6,465 nucleotides of DNA from assembly GCA_007116095.1 (NCBI GenBank), contig SKJD01000146.1, positions 1 through 6,465 of the forward strand, read 5' to 3'. The translations under genes and the position numbers were made by a program. The DNA comes from Candidatus Hydrogenedentota bacterium (GTDB taxonomy: Bacteria; Hydrogenedentota; Hydrogenedentia; Hydrogenedentales; SCBR16-9). Below, one piece after another: positions 1-4,809 of the stretch (the stretch's first letter is position 1; each line of letters opens with the position of its first letter). The notes below the pieces were generated by a model. It saw nothing but the letters and a program-made list of their open reading frames with translations, was not told where the DNA came from and searched no databases.

Positions 1-128
1 AAGTCACCGGGGAGACCGGCAACAAACTCCAGTGGGACCCGGACAATGAAGAATTCACCAACAGCCAATGGGGCAACCATTTCCTCGACCGACCCCGCCG
101 CAAAGGCTACGAATTCCCGACGATGTAA
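1..128 (+). CDS. Gfo/Idh/MocA family oxidoreductase, 3' end only
   Basis: Only the last 41 complete codons are in the window (reading from base 3, TAA at 126-128). The peptide begins VTGETGNKLQWDP and ends FLDRPRRKGYEFPTM. By hand alignment it differs from the C-terminus of the gene at 1852-3174 at 7 of 41 residues, and from the gene at 189-1511 at 9 of 41, so it is a third paralog of the same group. This tail, including SQWGN and FLDRPRRK, lies outside the Rossmann fold and is among the best conserved parts of the group. The next gene's ATG is only 60 bases downstream with no visible terminator, so the two are probably co-transcribed. Catalytic residues and any Tat signal lie off the left edge. 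Family assignment rests on identity to the two complete copies. Confidence 0.9.
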   Translation, partial: VTGETGNKLQWDPDNEEFTNSQWGNHFLDRPRRKGYEFPTM

Positions 129-155
129 CCTTTGTGTGGCGTCAAACAATTTTTC

Positions 156-188
156 GGTAATCAACCAAGGAGTGGGAGAGCGAGTAAC
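156..188 (+). promoter_or_regulatory. Conserved ribosome-binding leader of first complete oxidoreductase
   Basis: AAGGAG (167-172) and GGGAG (174-178) precede ATG 189. The GGGAG ends 10 bases before the start codon. The 33 bases here match the leader at 1819-1851 at 28 of 33 positions by hand count. The leader supports ATG 189 over the upstream in-frame TTG at 132, because the extension from 132 has no Shine-Dalgarno of its own and would bury the Tat signal. Confidence 0.65.
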
Positions 189-1511
189 ATGGGCAACAAG
201 ATTGCGCGACGGAGTTTTCTGAAGAAAGGGCTGGCTGCGGGCATGGTCAGCGGTATTGCCCCGATGGTGTTGCCGTCGGGGGTGCTGGCCGCCAATGGGA
301 GCCCGGGTGCGAATGATCGCATCGTTATCGCCAGCATTGGAGTCGGCGCCATGGGCAGCGGCCATGTGCAACGCATGACCTCGTACGATGATGTCCGGGT
401 GGCCGCCGTGGTGGATGTGGATCGCCCTAAGCGGGAGTATGTCGCTGGACAGATTGGCGCCGATGCCTACAACGATTACCGGGAGATGTTGGAGCGGAGC
501 GACATCGACGCCGTGATGATTGCCTTGCCGGAGCATTGGCAAGGGCTTGTGACTATCCATGCCGCGCAGGCGGGCAAGGATATCTACTGCGAGAAGCCGA
601 TTTCCCTGACGGTGCGCGAAGGCCGTCGCATGGTGCAGGCTGTACAGAAGTATGATCGGGTTTTCCAGACCGGCAGCCAGGACCGCTCGAATCCGTCGAA
701 CTATGAGGCCTGCATGCTGATGCGCAACGGCCGCCTGGGCAAGATTCACAAGGTCACCGCCCGCAACTATGCCTCGCCGGAAAGGAACGGCATGCCGGGG
801 CATCCCATCCCCGAGGAATTTGACTGGGACCTCTTCTGTGGTCCGGTGCAACCGCATGCGTTTCATCCGCATTTCCGGGAGGTGCGCGGTTGGGTCCATG
901 TCTACGACTTCGCTGGCCACTCCATGACCAGCCTGGGCTCGCACGGCTTTGACCAGATTCAGTGGGTGCTGGACACCAGCGACACCGGCCCGGTGGATAT
1001 CTGGACCGAAGGTGAACCCTTCGAGGCAAGTATTTCCCGGGGAGAAAACGGCCATGTCACCCGTGACCAGTTCACGCCCCGGGTGGGCATGCGCTACGCC
1101 AACGGCGTTGAAATCGAGCTGGGCGACGCGCCCTATTTCGGCGCGGTCTTTCATGGGGAGCATGGCAACCTTACCATCGACCGGGGAGAATACACCGCCG
1201 ACCCACTGGAACTCATTGAGGAGCCCCTGGAAAATCCAGAGGTTGTGGTCGAGCAGAGCGCGAACCACTTCCGCAACTGGATCGATTGCATTCGGGACCG
1301 CGGCAAGCCCATCTGCCATGAAGAGGTCGGCCACTGCACAGCGACAATATGTCACCTCGCCAACATCGCGCGCTGGGTCAGCGAAGTTACTGGCGAAACC
1401 GGCAACACCCTGCATTGGGACCCGGACAAAGAGGAATTCTCCAACAGCCAATGGGGAAACTATTTCCTGGACCGCCCCCGCCGCAAGGGCTTCGAATACC
1501 CGGAGATATAA
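189..1511 (+). CDS. Tat-exported Gfo/Idh/MocA family NAD(P)-dependent oxidoreductase (copy A)
   Basis: The 440-aa product begins with a Tat signal: the twin arginines R7-R8 in RRSFLKK, a hydrophobic stretch at about 14-34, and a likely cleavage after VLA (32-34). The N-terminal Rossmann domain shows the dinucleotide loop GVGAMGSG (51-58), an acidic strand end DVD (76-78), and EKP (135-137), the family's signature lysine motif. The C-terminal domain holds GSHGFD (250-255), which matches the usual substrate-site position for His and Asp. Proteins of this family oxidise or reduce sugars, polyols and their derivatives; Zymomonas glucose-fructose oxidoreductase is a known Tat-exported member carrying bound NADP. 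The substrate cannot be read from the sequence. Start choice: ATG 189 follows a strong Shine-Dalgarno and gives the same 440-aa length as copy B. It sits 60 bases after the upstream paralog, probably in one transcript, and is followed by a large inverted repeat. Confidence 0.93.
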   Translation: MGNKIARRSFLKKGLAAGMVSGIAPMVLPSGVLAANGSPGANDRIVIASIGVGAMGSGHVQRMTSYDDVRVAAVVDVDRPKREYVAGQIGADAYNDYREMLERSDIDAVMIALPEHWQGLVTIHAAQAGKDIYCEKPISLTVREGRRMVQAVQKYDRVFQTGSQDRSNPSNYEACMLMRNGRLGKIHKVTARNYASPERNGMPGHPIPEEFDWDLFCGPVQPHAFHPHFREVRGWVHVYDFAGHSMTSLGSHGFDQIQWVLDTSDTGPVDIWTEGEPFEASISRGENGHVTRDQFTPRVGMRYANGVEIELGDAPYFGAVFHGEHGNLTIDRGEYTADPLELIEEPLENPEVVVEQSANHFRNWIDCIRDRGKPICHEEVGHCTATICHLANIARWVSEVTGETGNTLHWDPDKEEFSNSQWGNYFLDRPRRKGFEYPEI

Positions 1512-1525
1512 GGGCGAAATGCCGG

Positions 1526-1655
1526 GTTATGTGGAGTAGCAAACTTCAGTTTGCGGCTTCGTGCGGATGCACGAAGGAGGCGGAGTCCGATATGCCGACC
1601 GATCCCATTGCGCAAGCGCAAGGGGCGCAAACTGAAGTTTGCTACTCCACATAAC
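1526..1655. repeat. 130-bp palindromic element with 30-bp perfect inverted arms (BIME/REP-pair-like)
   Basis: The arms at 1526-1555 and 1626-1655 are perfect reverse complements over 30 bases. Each arm contains its own hairpin, GCAAACT-TC-AGTTTGC (1539-1554) and GCAAACT-GA-AGTTTGC (1627-1642). The left one is preceded by GTAG (1536-1539); the right one is followed by the complementary CTAC (1642-1645). GTAG upstream of a small hairpin is the known head of REP elements mobilised by RAYT transposases, and two inverted REPs form a BIME. The 70-base centre adds CTTCGTGC/GCACGAAG (1557-1564 with 1569-1576, loop GGAT) and TTGCGC/GCGCAA (1608-1613 with 1616-1621). A MITE with 30-bp terminal repeats is the alternative, but I see no clear target duplication. 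It starts 14 bases after the copy A stop and could also act as a transcription terminator or mRNA-end stabiliser. No RAYT gene is in the window. Confidence 0.88.
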
Positions 1656-1726
1656 AAAGAACCTGCGGGCGTATCAATTATTTGAATTCGCATAAGCGCA
1701 TGGCATTGTACGCCGCCGGCAAGTGC

Positions 1727-1755
1727 TTGCATGCCATAATGGCGCGTACTATGAT
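1727..1755 (+). promoter_or_regulatory. Candidate sigma70-type promoter for oxidoreductase copy B
   Basis: TTGCAT (1727-1732) and TATGAT (1750-1755) are separated by 17 bases. The -10 matches the consensus at 5 of 6 positions and the -35 at 3 of 6. Transcription would start near 1762, giving a leader of about 90 bases before ATG 1852. An inverted pair ATGGCAT (1700-1706) and ATGCCAT (1731-1737) overlaps the -35 and could be an operator, though a 7-base pair at this distance may be chance. A promoter here makes sense because the palindromic element upstream could stop read-through from copy A. Confidence 0.35.
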
Positions 1756-1818
1756 GAATACGAACGTTTACGAAACAGCCGTAACCGGCGTCCTGTCGGG
1801 GGTGGCAAAGCAGGCATG

Positions 1819-1851
1819 GGTAGTAAACCAAGGAGTGGGAGACCGAGCACC
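1819..1851 (+). promoter_or_regulatory. Conserved ribosome-binding leader of oxidoreductase copy B
   Basis: AAGGAG (1830-1835) and GGGAG (1837-1841) precede ATG 1852 with the same 10-base gap after GGGAG as in copy A. The conserved leader fixes the start at ATG 1852 rather than at in-frame codons upstream (for example 1723), whose 43-residue extension has no counterpart in copy A. Confidence 0.65.
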
Positions 1852-3174
1852 ATGGGAAACAAGATTGCGCGACGAAGTTTTTTAAAGCAGGGGCTGGCTG
1901 CGGGCATGGTCAGTGGTATTGCGCCGATGATCCTGCCATCTGGGGTGTTGGCCGCCAATGGCAGCCCGGGCGCGAATGATCGCATCGTGATTGGGGGAAT
2001 AGGTGTGGGCGCGATGGGAAGTGGCCTTATCCGTCATTTCACCGCATTCGATGATATTCGTGTGGCGGCCGTGGCCGATGTGGACCGACCCAAGCGCGAG
2101 CGTATCGCGGCGCAGATCAACGCCGACGCTTACCGGGACTATCGGGAAATGCTGGACCGCAATGACCTGGACGCGGTGATTATCGCTACGCCGGAGCACT
2201 GGAAGGGCCTGCCCTGTATCCACGCCGCCCAGGCGGGCCTGGATATCTATTGTGAGAAACCCATTTCGCTGACCATCCGCGAGGGGCGGCTCATGGCCGA
2301 TGCGGTGAAGAAGTATGGCCGGGTTTTCCAGACCGGGAGCCAGGACCGCTCGAACGGGCAGAACTACGAAGCCTGTATGCTTATCCGCAACGGGCGTATT
2401 GGAAAGATCACGCATGTGGTCGGCGCCAACCAGCCTTCGCCGGAAATCAACGCCTTGCCGCAACATCCTGTGCCCGACGATATCGATTGGGACATGTGGT
2501 GCGGCCATGTGCAACCGCATGCCTTTAATCCCTTCTTCCGGGAAGTGCGTGGCTGGGTGAGCTTTTACGATTTTTCCGGCCACCACATGACCTCTGACGG
2601 CGCCCACAGCATGGATCAGATTCAATGGGCGCTCGACACCAGCGAAACCGGCCCGGTCGAGGTCTGGGCGGAAGGCGAGCCCTTCAAGGCGGCGGTGAAC
2701 CGGGGCGGCGAAAACAATGTGCCCGGCAATCTCTTCGGGCCGAAGGTGTTTATGCGCTACGCCAGCGGCATTACCTTGGAGCTGGACGACGCGCCGAAGT
2801 GGGGCGGCCGTTTCGTAGGCGAGAAAGGGACCATCACCATCGATCGCGGCAGCTATCACTCCGATCCGCCGGAACTGATCGAAGAGCCCCTGGAAAACCC
2901 GGAAGTCGTCGTGCCGCAAAGCACCAACCACTTCCGCAACTGGGTGGAATGCATGAAAACCCGTGAGAAGCCCATTTGCCACGAGGAGGTTGGCCATCGT
3001 TCCGCGAGCATGTGTCACCTCGCCAACATCGCACGCTGGGTCAGCGAAGTCACCGGTGAGACCGGCAACAAGCTCCAGTGGGACCCCGAGAAGGAAGAAT
3101 TCACCAACAGCCAATGGGGCAACTACTTCCTCGACCGTCCCCGCCGCAAGGAATATGACTTCCCGGCGATATAG
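1852..3174 (+). CDS. Tat-exported Gfo/Idh/MocA family NAD(P)-dependent oxidoreductase (copy B)
   Basis: This 440-aa protein aligns with copy A without gaps, with about 317 of 440 residues identical by hand count. It keeps the Tat motif RRSFLKQ (7-13), the dinucleotide loop GVGAMGSG (51-58), DVD (76-78) and EKP (135-137). The substrate-site segment reads GAHSMD (250-255) where copy A has GSHGFD: His and Asp are kept and neighbours change. Differences cluster at about 61-70, 191-213, 281-300 and 311-326. The EKP region, 341-350, 391-400 and 421-430 show none. A duplicated enzyme with a shifted substrate range is the simplest reading. It is expected to fold with its cofactor in the cytoplasm and then be exported by Tat. 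It ends with TAG at 3172-3174, and base composition falls sharply just downstream. Confidence 0.93.
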   Translation: MGNKIARRSFLKQGLAAGMVSGIAPMILPSGVLAANGSPGANDRIVIGGIGVGAMGSGLIRHFTAFDDIRVAAVADVDRPKRERIAAQINADAYRDYREMLDRNDLDAVIIATPEHWKGLPCIHAAQAGLDIYCEKPISLTIREGRLMADAVKKYGRVFQTGSQDRSNGQNYEACMLIRNGRIGKITHVVGANQPSPEINALPQHPVPDDIDWDMWCGHVQPHAFNPFFREVRGWVSFYDFSGHHMTSDGAHSMDQIQWALDTSETGPVEVWAEGEPFKAAVNRGGENNVPGNLFGPKVFMRYASGITLELDDAPKWGGRFVGEKGTITIDRGSYHSDPPELIEEPLENPEVVVPQSTNHFRNWVECMKTREKPICHEEVGHRSASMCHLANIARWVSEVTGETGNKLQWDPEKEEFTNSQWGNYFLDRPRRKEYDFPAI

Positions 3175-3193
3175 TATTTTTTGTTATCTGAAC

Positions 3194-3227
3194 GCTTCCC
3201 TTCGGCGTCTAGGCGTCGAAGGGAAGC
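3194..3227. repeat. Stem-loop with 11-bp perfect stem between copy B and the DUF6602 gene
   Basis: GCTTCCCTTCG (3194-3204) is the perfect reverse complement of 3217-3227. Further G-C and G-T pairs can extend the stem inward towards a TA/CTAG-sized loop. It begins 20 bases after the copy B stop, so it may end that transcript, but no T run follows it on the + strand; the T6 run lies upstream at about 3177-3182. Its foot is 4 bases from the AGGA ribosome site of the next gene (3232-3235), so it could also influence translation there. The role is unproven. Confidence 0.55.
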
Positions 3228-3240
3228 CAACAGGAATTCA

Positions 3241-3678
3241 ATGCTTATGTTGATGTCGCATATTAATGCAATCGAAAAAATTTTGGTGGCTCAAGGCCTT
3301 GCCGCCCAAGATGCTGGGCATCCAAGCCTACGTGGCTGGCCGAGAGAATGGTTTATTCGGGATTTTCTTTTAAGCCATCTCCCTTCAACCTTGGAAATAG
3401 GTCATGGGGAAATTATTGACGAAGATAGTTCACCTGAACCGTTCCCCGGTGATTATAGACCGGAAGTTGATATTGTGCTTTATAGGCGTGATTTGCCAAA
3501 AATAACCTATAGTCGTGATAATACAGCGTATTTGGTAGAAGGCGTTTTGGCAACACTCGAAGTCAAATCAAAACTGACAGAGCCTGAGTTGAAAAAAGCA
3601 TGTAAGGTGTGCGAAAAGCATAAACGGCTAAAGCGTAATCCCCCTGTTGCTGTGATCGTGGAGTATTCTCCGGATTAA
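3241..3678 (+). CDS. DUF6602-like protein, N-terminal part (PD-(D/E)XK-type core)
   Basis: This part encodes 145 aa. ATG 3241 is preceded by AGGA (3232-3235) with a 5-base gap; further in-frame ATGs at 3247 and 3253 are alternatives. I recognise the pattern of DUF6602: WFIRDFL (37-43), GHGEIID (54-60), VDIVLY (76-81) and LEVKSKLT (106-113). D77 followed by E107-V-K109 fits the D...ExK layout of the PD-(D/E)XK nuclease fold, with E57 a possible extra acidic residue. Nuclease activity is inferred from that layout. A Lys/Arg-rich stretch (KHKRLKRNP, 126-134) follows. The frame stops at 3676 in the middle of what looks like a strand (VAVIVEYSPD), which is odd for a natural C-terminus. Composition is much more AT-rich than in the oxidoreductases, suggesting horizontal transfer. 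Confidence 0.75.
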   Translation: MLMLMSHINAIEKILVAQGLAAQDAGHPSLRGWPREWFIRDFLLSHLPSTLEIGHGEIIDEDSSPEPFPGDYRPEVDIVLYRRDLPKITYSRDNTAYLVEGVLATLEVKSKLTEPELKKACKVCEKHKRLKRNPPVAVIVEYSPD

Positions 3679-3690
3679 ATAACATCTTAT

Positions 3691-4017
3691 GTGATTGCGT
3701 ATGACTGTAAGTATAAAATCCCAACAGTGGCCCAATGGTTGTCAAGCATTTCACGGGATTTGGATCAAAACGTGTACAATATGGTAGATATGGTGGTTGT
3801 TTTGGGCAAAGGAGTAATTTGGCAGAATAAGAAGATTCCCTTTATTCCTGAAGCAGAGATGGCGGAAGAGGCTGAGTGGGTTTATTTTGATGCTTCAGAA
3901 AAAAACTTGTTCCTGCTGTTTACTCACATGATGATGATAAGCAGCTTTTTGACGGCGCCCCCCGATACGTTGGGATATGGGTTCAAGTTTAACTTTGAAC
4001 CATACGGCACAGCTTAG
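3691..4017 (+). CDS. DUF6602-like protein, C-terminal part (downstream of internal stop)
   Basis: This part encodes 108 aa if translation restarts at GTG 3691, 12 bases after the internal stop; I see no Shine-Dalgarno there, so independent translation is doubtful. It is in the same frame as 3241-3678. It starts with IAYDCKYKIPTVAQWL, followed by NMVDMVVVLGKGVIW (about 30-44), a hydrophobic strand typical of the back half of such proteins, and a Leu/Met/Phe-rich helix, NLFLLFTHMMMISSFL (about 71-86). No complete domain or catalytic motif stands alone here, supporting its status as a severed C-terminus. Its TAG stop overlaps the AGGAG of the next gene. Confidence 0.6.
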   Translation: MIAYDCKYKIPTVAQWLSSISRDLDQNVYNMVDMVVVLGKGVIWQNKKIPFIPEAEMAEEAEWVYFDASEKNLFLLFTHMMMISSFLTAPPDTLGYGFKFNFEPYGTA

Positions 4018-4020
4018 GAG
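4016..4020 (+). promoter_or_regulatory. Shine-Dalgarno AGGAG overlapping upstream stop codon
   Basis: AGGAG lies 8 bases before ATG 4029 and shares two bases with the TAG stop (4015-4017) of the DUF6602 frame. Ribosomes finishing the upstream frame would end on this site, suggesting translational coupling. It also settles the start of the 87-aa gene. Confidence 0.6.
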
Positions 4021-4028
4021 TTCAGCGC

Positions 4029-4292
4029 ATGAAAGTCGATGTCTACCGTGCGACTAAATTTCAAGGTTATCATGAAAAATTGTATGTCATGGTGCCTGAA
4101 GGCGCTTCACCGGATGCATTGCCCAAGTCGTTGAAGGAAAAAACTGGGGAGCTGATTAAGGAAAAAGAAGTCGATTTGCGACCTGGCGAAAAGCGGATTG
4201 CATTGGACGTGGATACCGCGCTGAAAAATCTGGAATCGCACGGTTACCATGAACAACTTACGCGCATAGTTGCCCCGAAACATGCGGTGTGA
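4029..4292 (+). CDS. Small YcgL-like protein
   Basis: The 87-aa protein resembles the YcgL domain family: VYRATK near the N-terminus (5-10), a KLYVMVP strand (17-23), ALPKSL (30-35), and a C-terminal helix ending in GYHEQL (72-77), matching the usual GYYLQL. The spacing between VYR and LYV is longer than I remember for YcgL, so I call it YcgL-like. The biochemical role of YcgL is not established. GYHEKL (13-18) and GYHEQL (72-77) are near-repeats inside the protein. The product is charged, lacks a signal peptide or membrane segment, and is probably cytoplasmic. Its Shine-Dalgarno overlaps the DUF6602 stop, so the pair likely forms one operon. YcgL is best known from gammaproteobacteria, adding to the impression of acquired DNA. 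Confidence 0.6.
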   Translation: MKVDVYRATKFQGYHEKLYVMVPEGASPDALPKSLKEKTGELIKEKEVDLRPGEKRIALDVDTALKNLESHGYHEQLTRIVAPKHAV

Positions 4293-4453
4293 GCCTTGAC
4301 GATGACGCAGAAGCGCAGGGGATTCCCGTTAGCGCATGGCTTGTATCCAATCCTGTGGAGCGGTTCGCCCGCAGGCCGCCAACCACTGGCTCACAGCGCC
4401 CCATAATAAATCCCCCCCGAAAAGGTGCTTGCAGATTAACGGGCCAAATAAAA

Positions 4454-4485
4454 CGCAAAGACGCTATGACGCAACGGCGCAATGG
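4454..4485. repeat. Four imperfect 8-bp tandem units (CGCAAAGA-type)
   Basis: The four consecutive units are CGCAAAGA, CGCTATGA, CGCAACGG and CGCAATGG. All begin with CGC, A or T follows, and purines fill most of the rest. Period 8 does not suggest coding. Confidence 0.6.
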
Positions 4486-4754
4486 GGATATCGTGTTCGC
4501 GCTGTGGCGGTTAGGTTGCATCGCAGATGTTGCGCCAACAAACTTACCTGGTTACCTCTCCAGGCATGACGATTTGGGCATTCGCAGGTGTTTTGTAGAA
4601 AAATTACAGATTTTTTACGCCAATAGTCTTATCGCTCCGATAAATGAGAAAAACGATTCGAAATTCCCTGATAATGTGTTGTCCTGACGGTAATATCAGA
4701 ACTACACCCCAAAAAAAACGTACCTGGTTTGTCGTTTCTGATCGCCCTGCCTCA

Positions 4755-4784
4755 ATTCGCGTGTATTCGCGTTCATTAGCGGAT
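4755..4784. repeat. Three imperfect 10-bp tandem units (ATTCGCG-type)
   Basis: The units are ATTCGCGTGT, ATTCGCGTTC and ATTAGCGGAT. The first two share the first eight bases and the third is more diverged. The repeat lies 26 bases beyond the 3' end of the exchanger gene. From memory, similar 10-11-base arrays occur between genes in many bacteria, but I cannot check this. Confidence 0.6.
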
Positions 4785-4809
4785 CAGGTACACAAATTTC
4801 ATTCATCAC

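Larger units (their letters stand above)
3241..4017 (+). pseudogene. DUF6602-like gene interrupted by one in-frame stop codon
   Basis: One reading frame runs from ATG 3241 to TAG 4015-4017, broken only by TAA at 3676-3678. Past that stop, the same frame continues directly as ITSYVIAYDCKYKIPT with no shift, and the joined product would be about 257 residues. The upstream half carries the nuclease-like core and the downstream half reads as its natural continuation. TAA differs by one base from AAA, CAA or GAA, so a single nonsense substitution explains the break. Other genes here end with TAA, TAG and TGA, which argues against TAA being a sense codon in this genome. A sequencing error is an equally simple explanation. 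Whether the gene is dead, read through, or intact in the real genome cannot be decided from one sequence. Confidence 0.7.
4293..4809. other. 517-bp stretch without a convincing gene
   Basis: No frame shows protein-like sequence with a ribosome site. The longest + frame (4289-4687) overlaps the YcgL-like stop and has an erratic residue makeup. Composition is mixed: GC-rich near 4310-4420, AT-rich near 4590-4720 with an A8 run at 4711-4718. It holds two short-period tandem repeats (4454-4485 and 4755-4784), a 14-base direct repeat with one mismatch (4540-4553 and 4716-4729) and a small CCTGG/CCAGG inverted pair near 4547-4564. It separates convergent transcripts, the YcgL-like gene and the exchanger, but I found no classic stem plus T-run terminator. 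Confidence 0.6.

Noticed and set aside
949..1654. Overlapping + frames at 949-1539 and 1349-1654
   Set aside because: Both are frame-shifted readings of copy A. The second also runs into the palindromic element, and neither shows protein-like features.
1520..1661. Target-site duplication around the palindromic element
   Set aside because: The flanks (GCCGG on the left, AAAGA on the right) do not match. A TA or TTA duplication cannot be separated from the palindrome itself.
1723..1851. Upstream extension of copy B (43 residues)
   Set aside because: It would place the Tat motif internally, has no counterpart before copy A, and ATG 1852 has the conserved ribosome site.
1882..3114. A 410-residue open frame on the - strand
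   Set aside because: It lies antisense within copy B, whose protein is clearly recognisable. The minus-strand peptide has no family-like motif and is a by-product of GC-rich codon bias.
3676..3678. TAA as a reassigned sense codon
   Set aside because: Another gene here ends with TAA at the family-expected C-terminus (1509-1511), and TAG and TGA also end genes, so the standard code fits best.
4289..4687. A 132-residue + frame overlapping the YcgL-like stop
   Set aside because: The GTG start overlaps the previous stop, but no Shine-Dalgarno is evident. The peptide has scattered Pro and Arg, with no domain, signal or membrane pattern.
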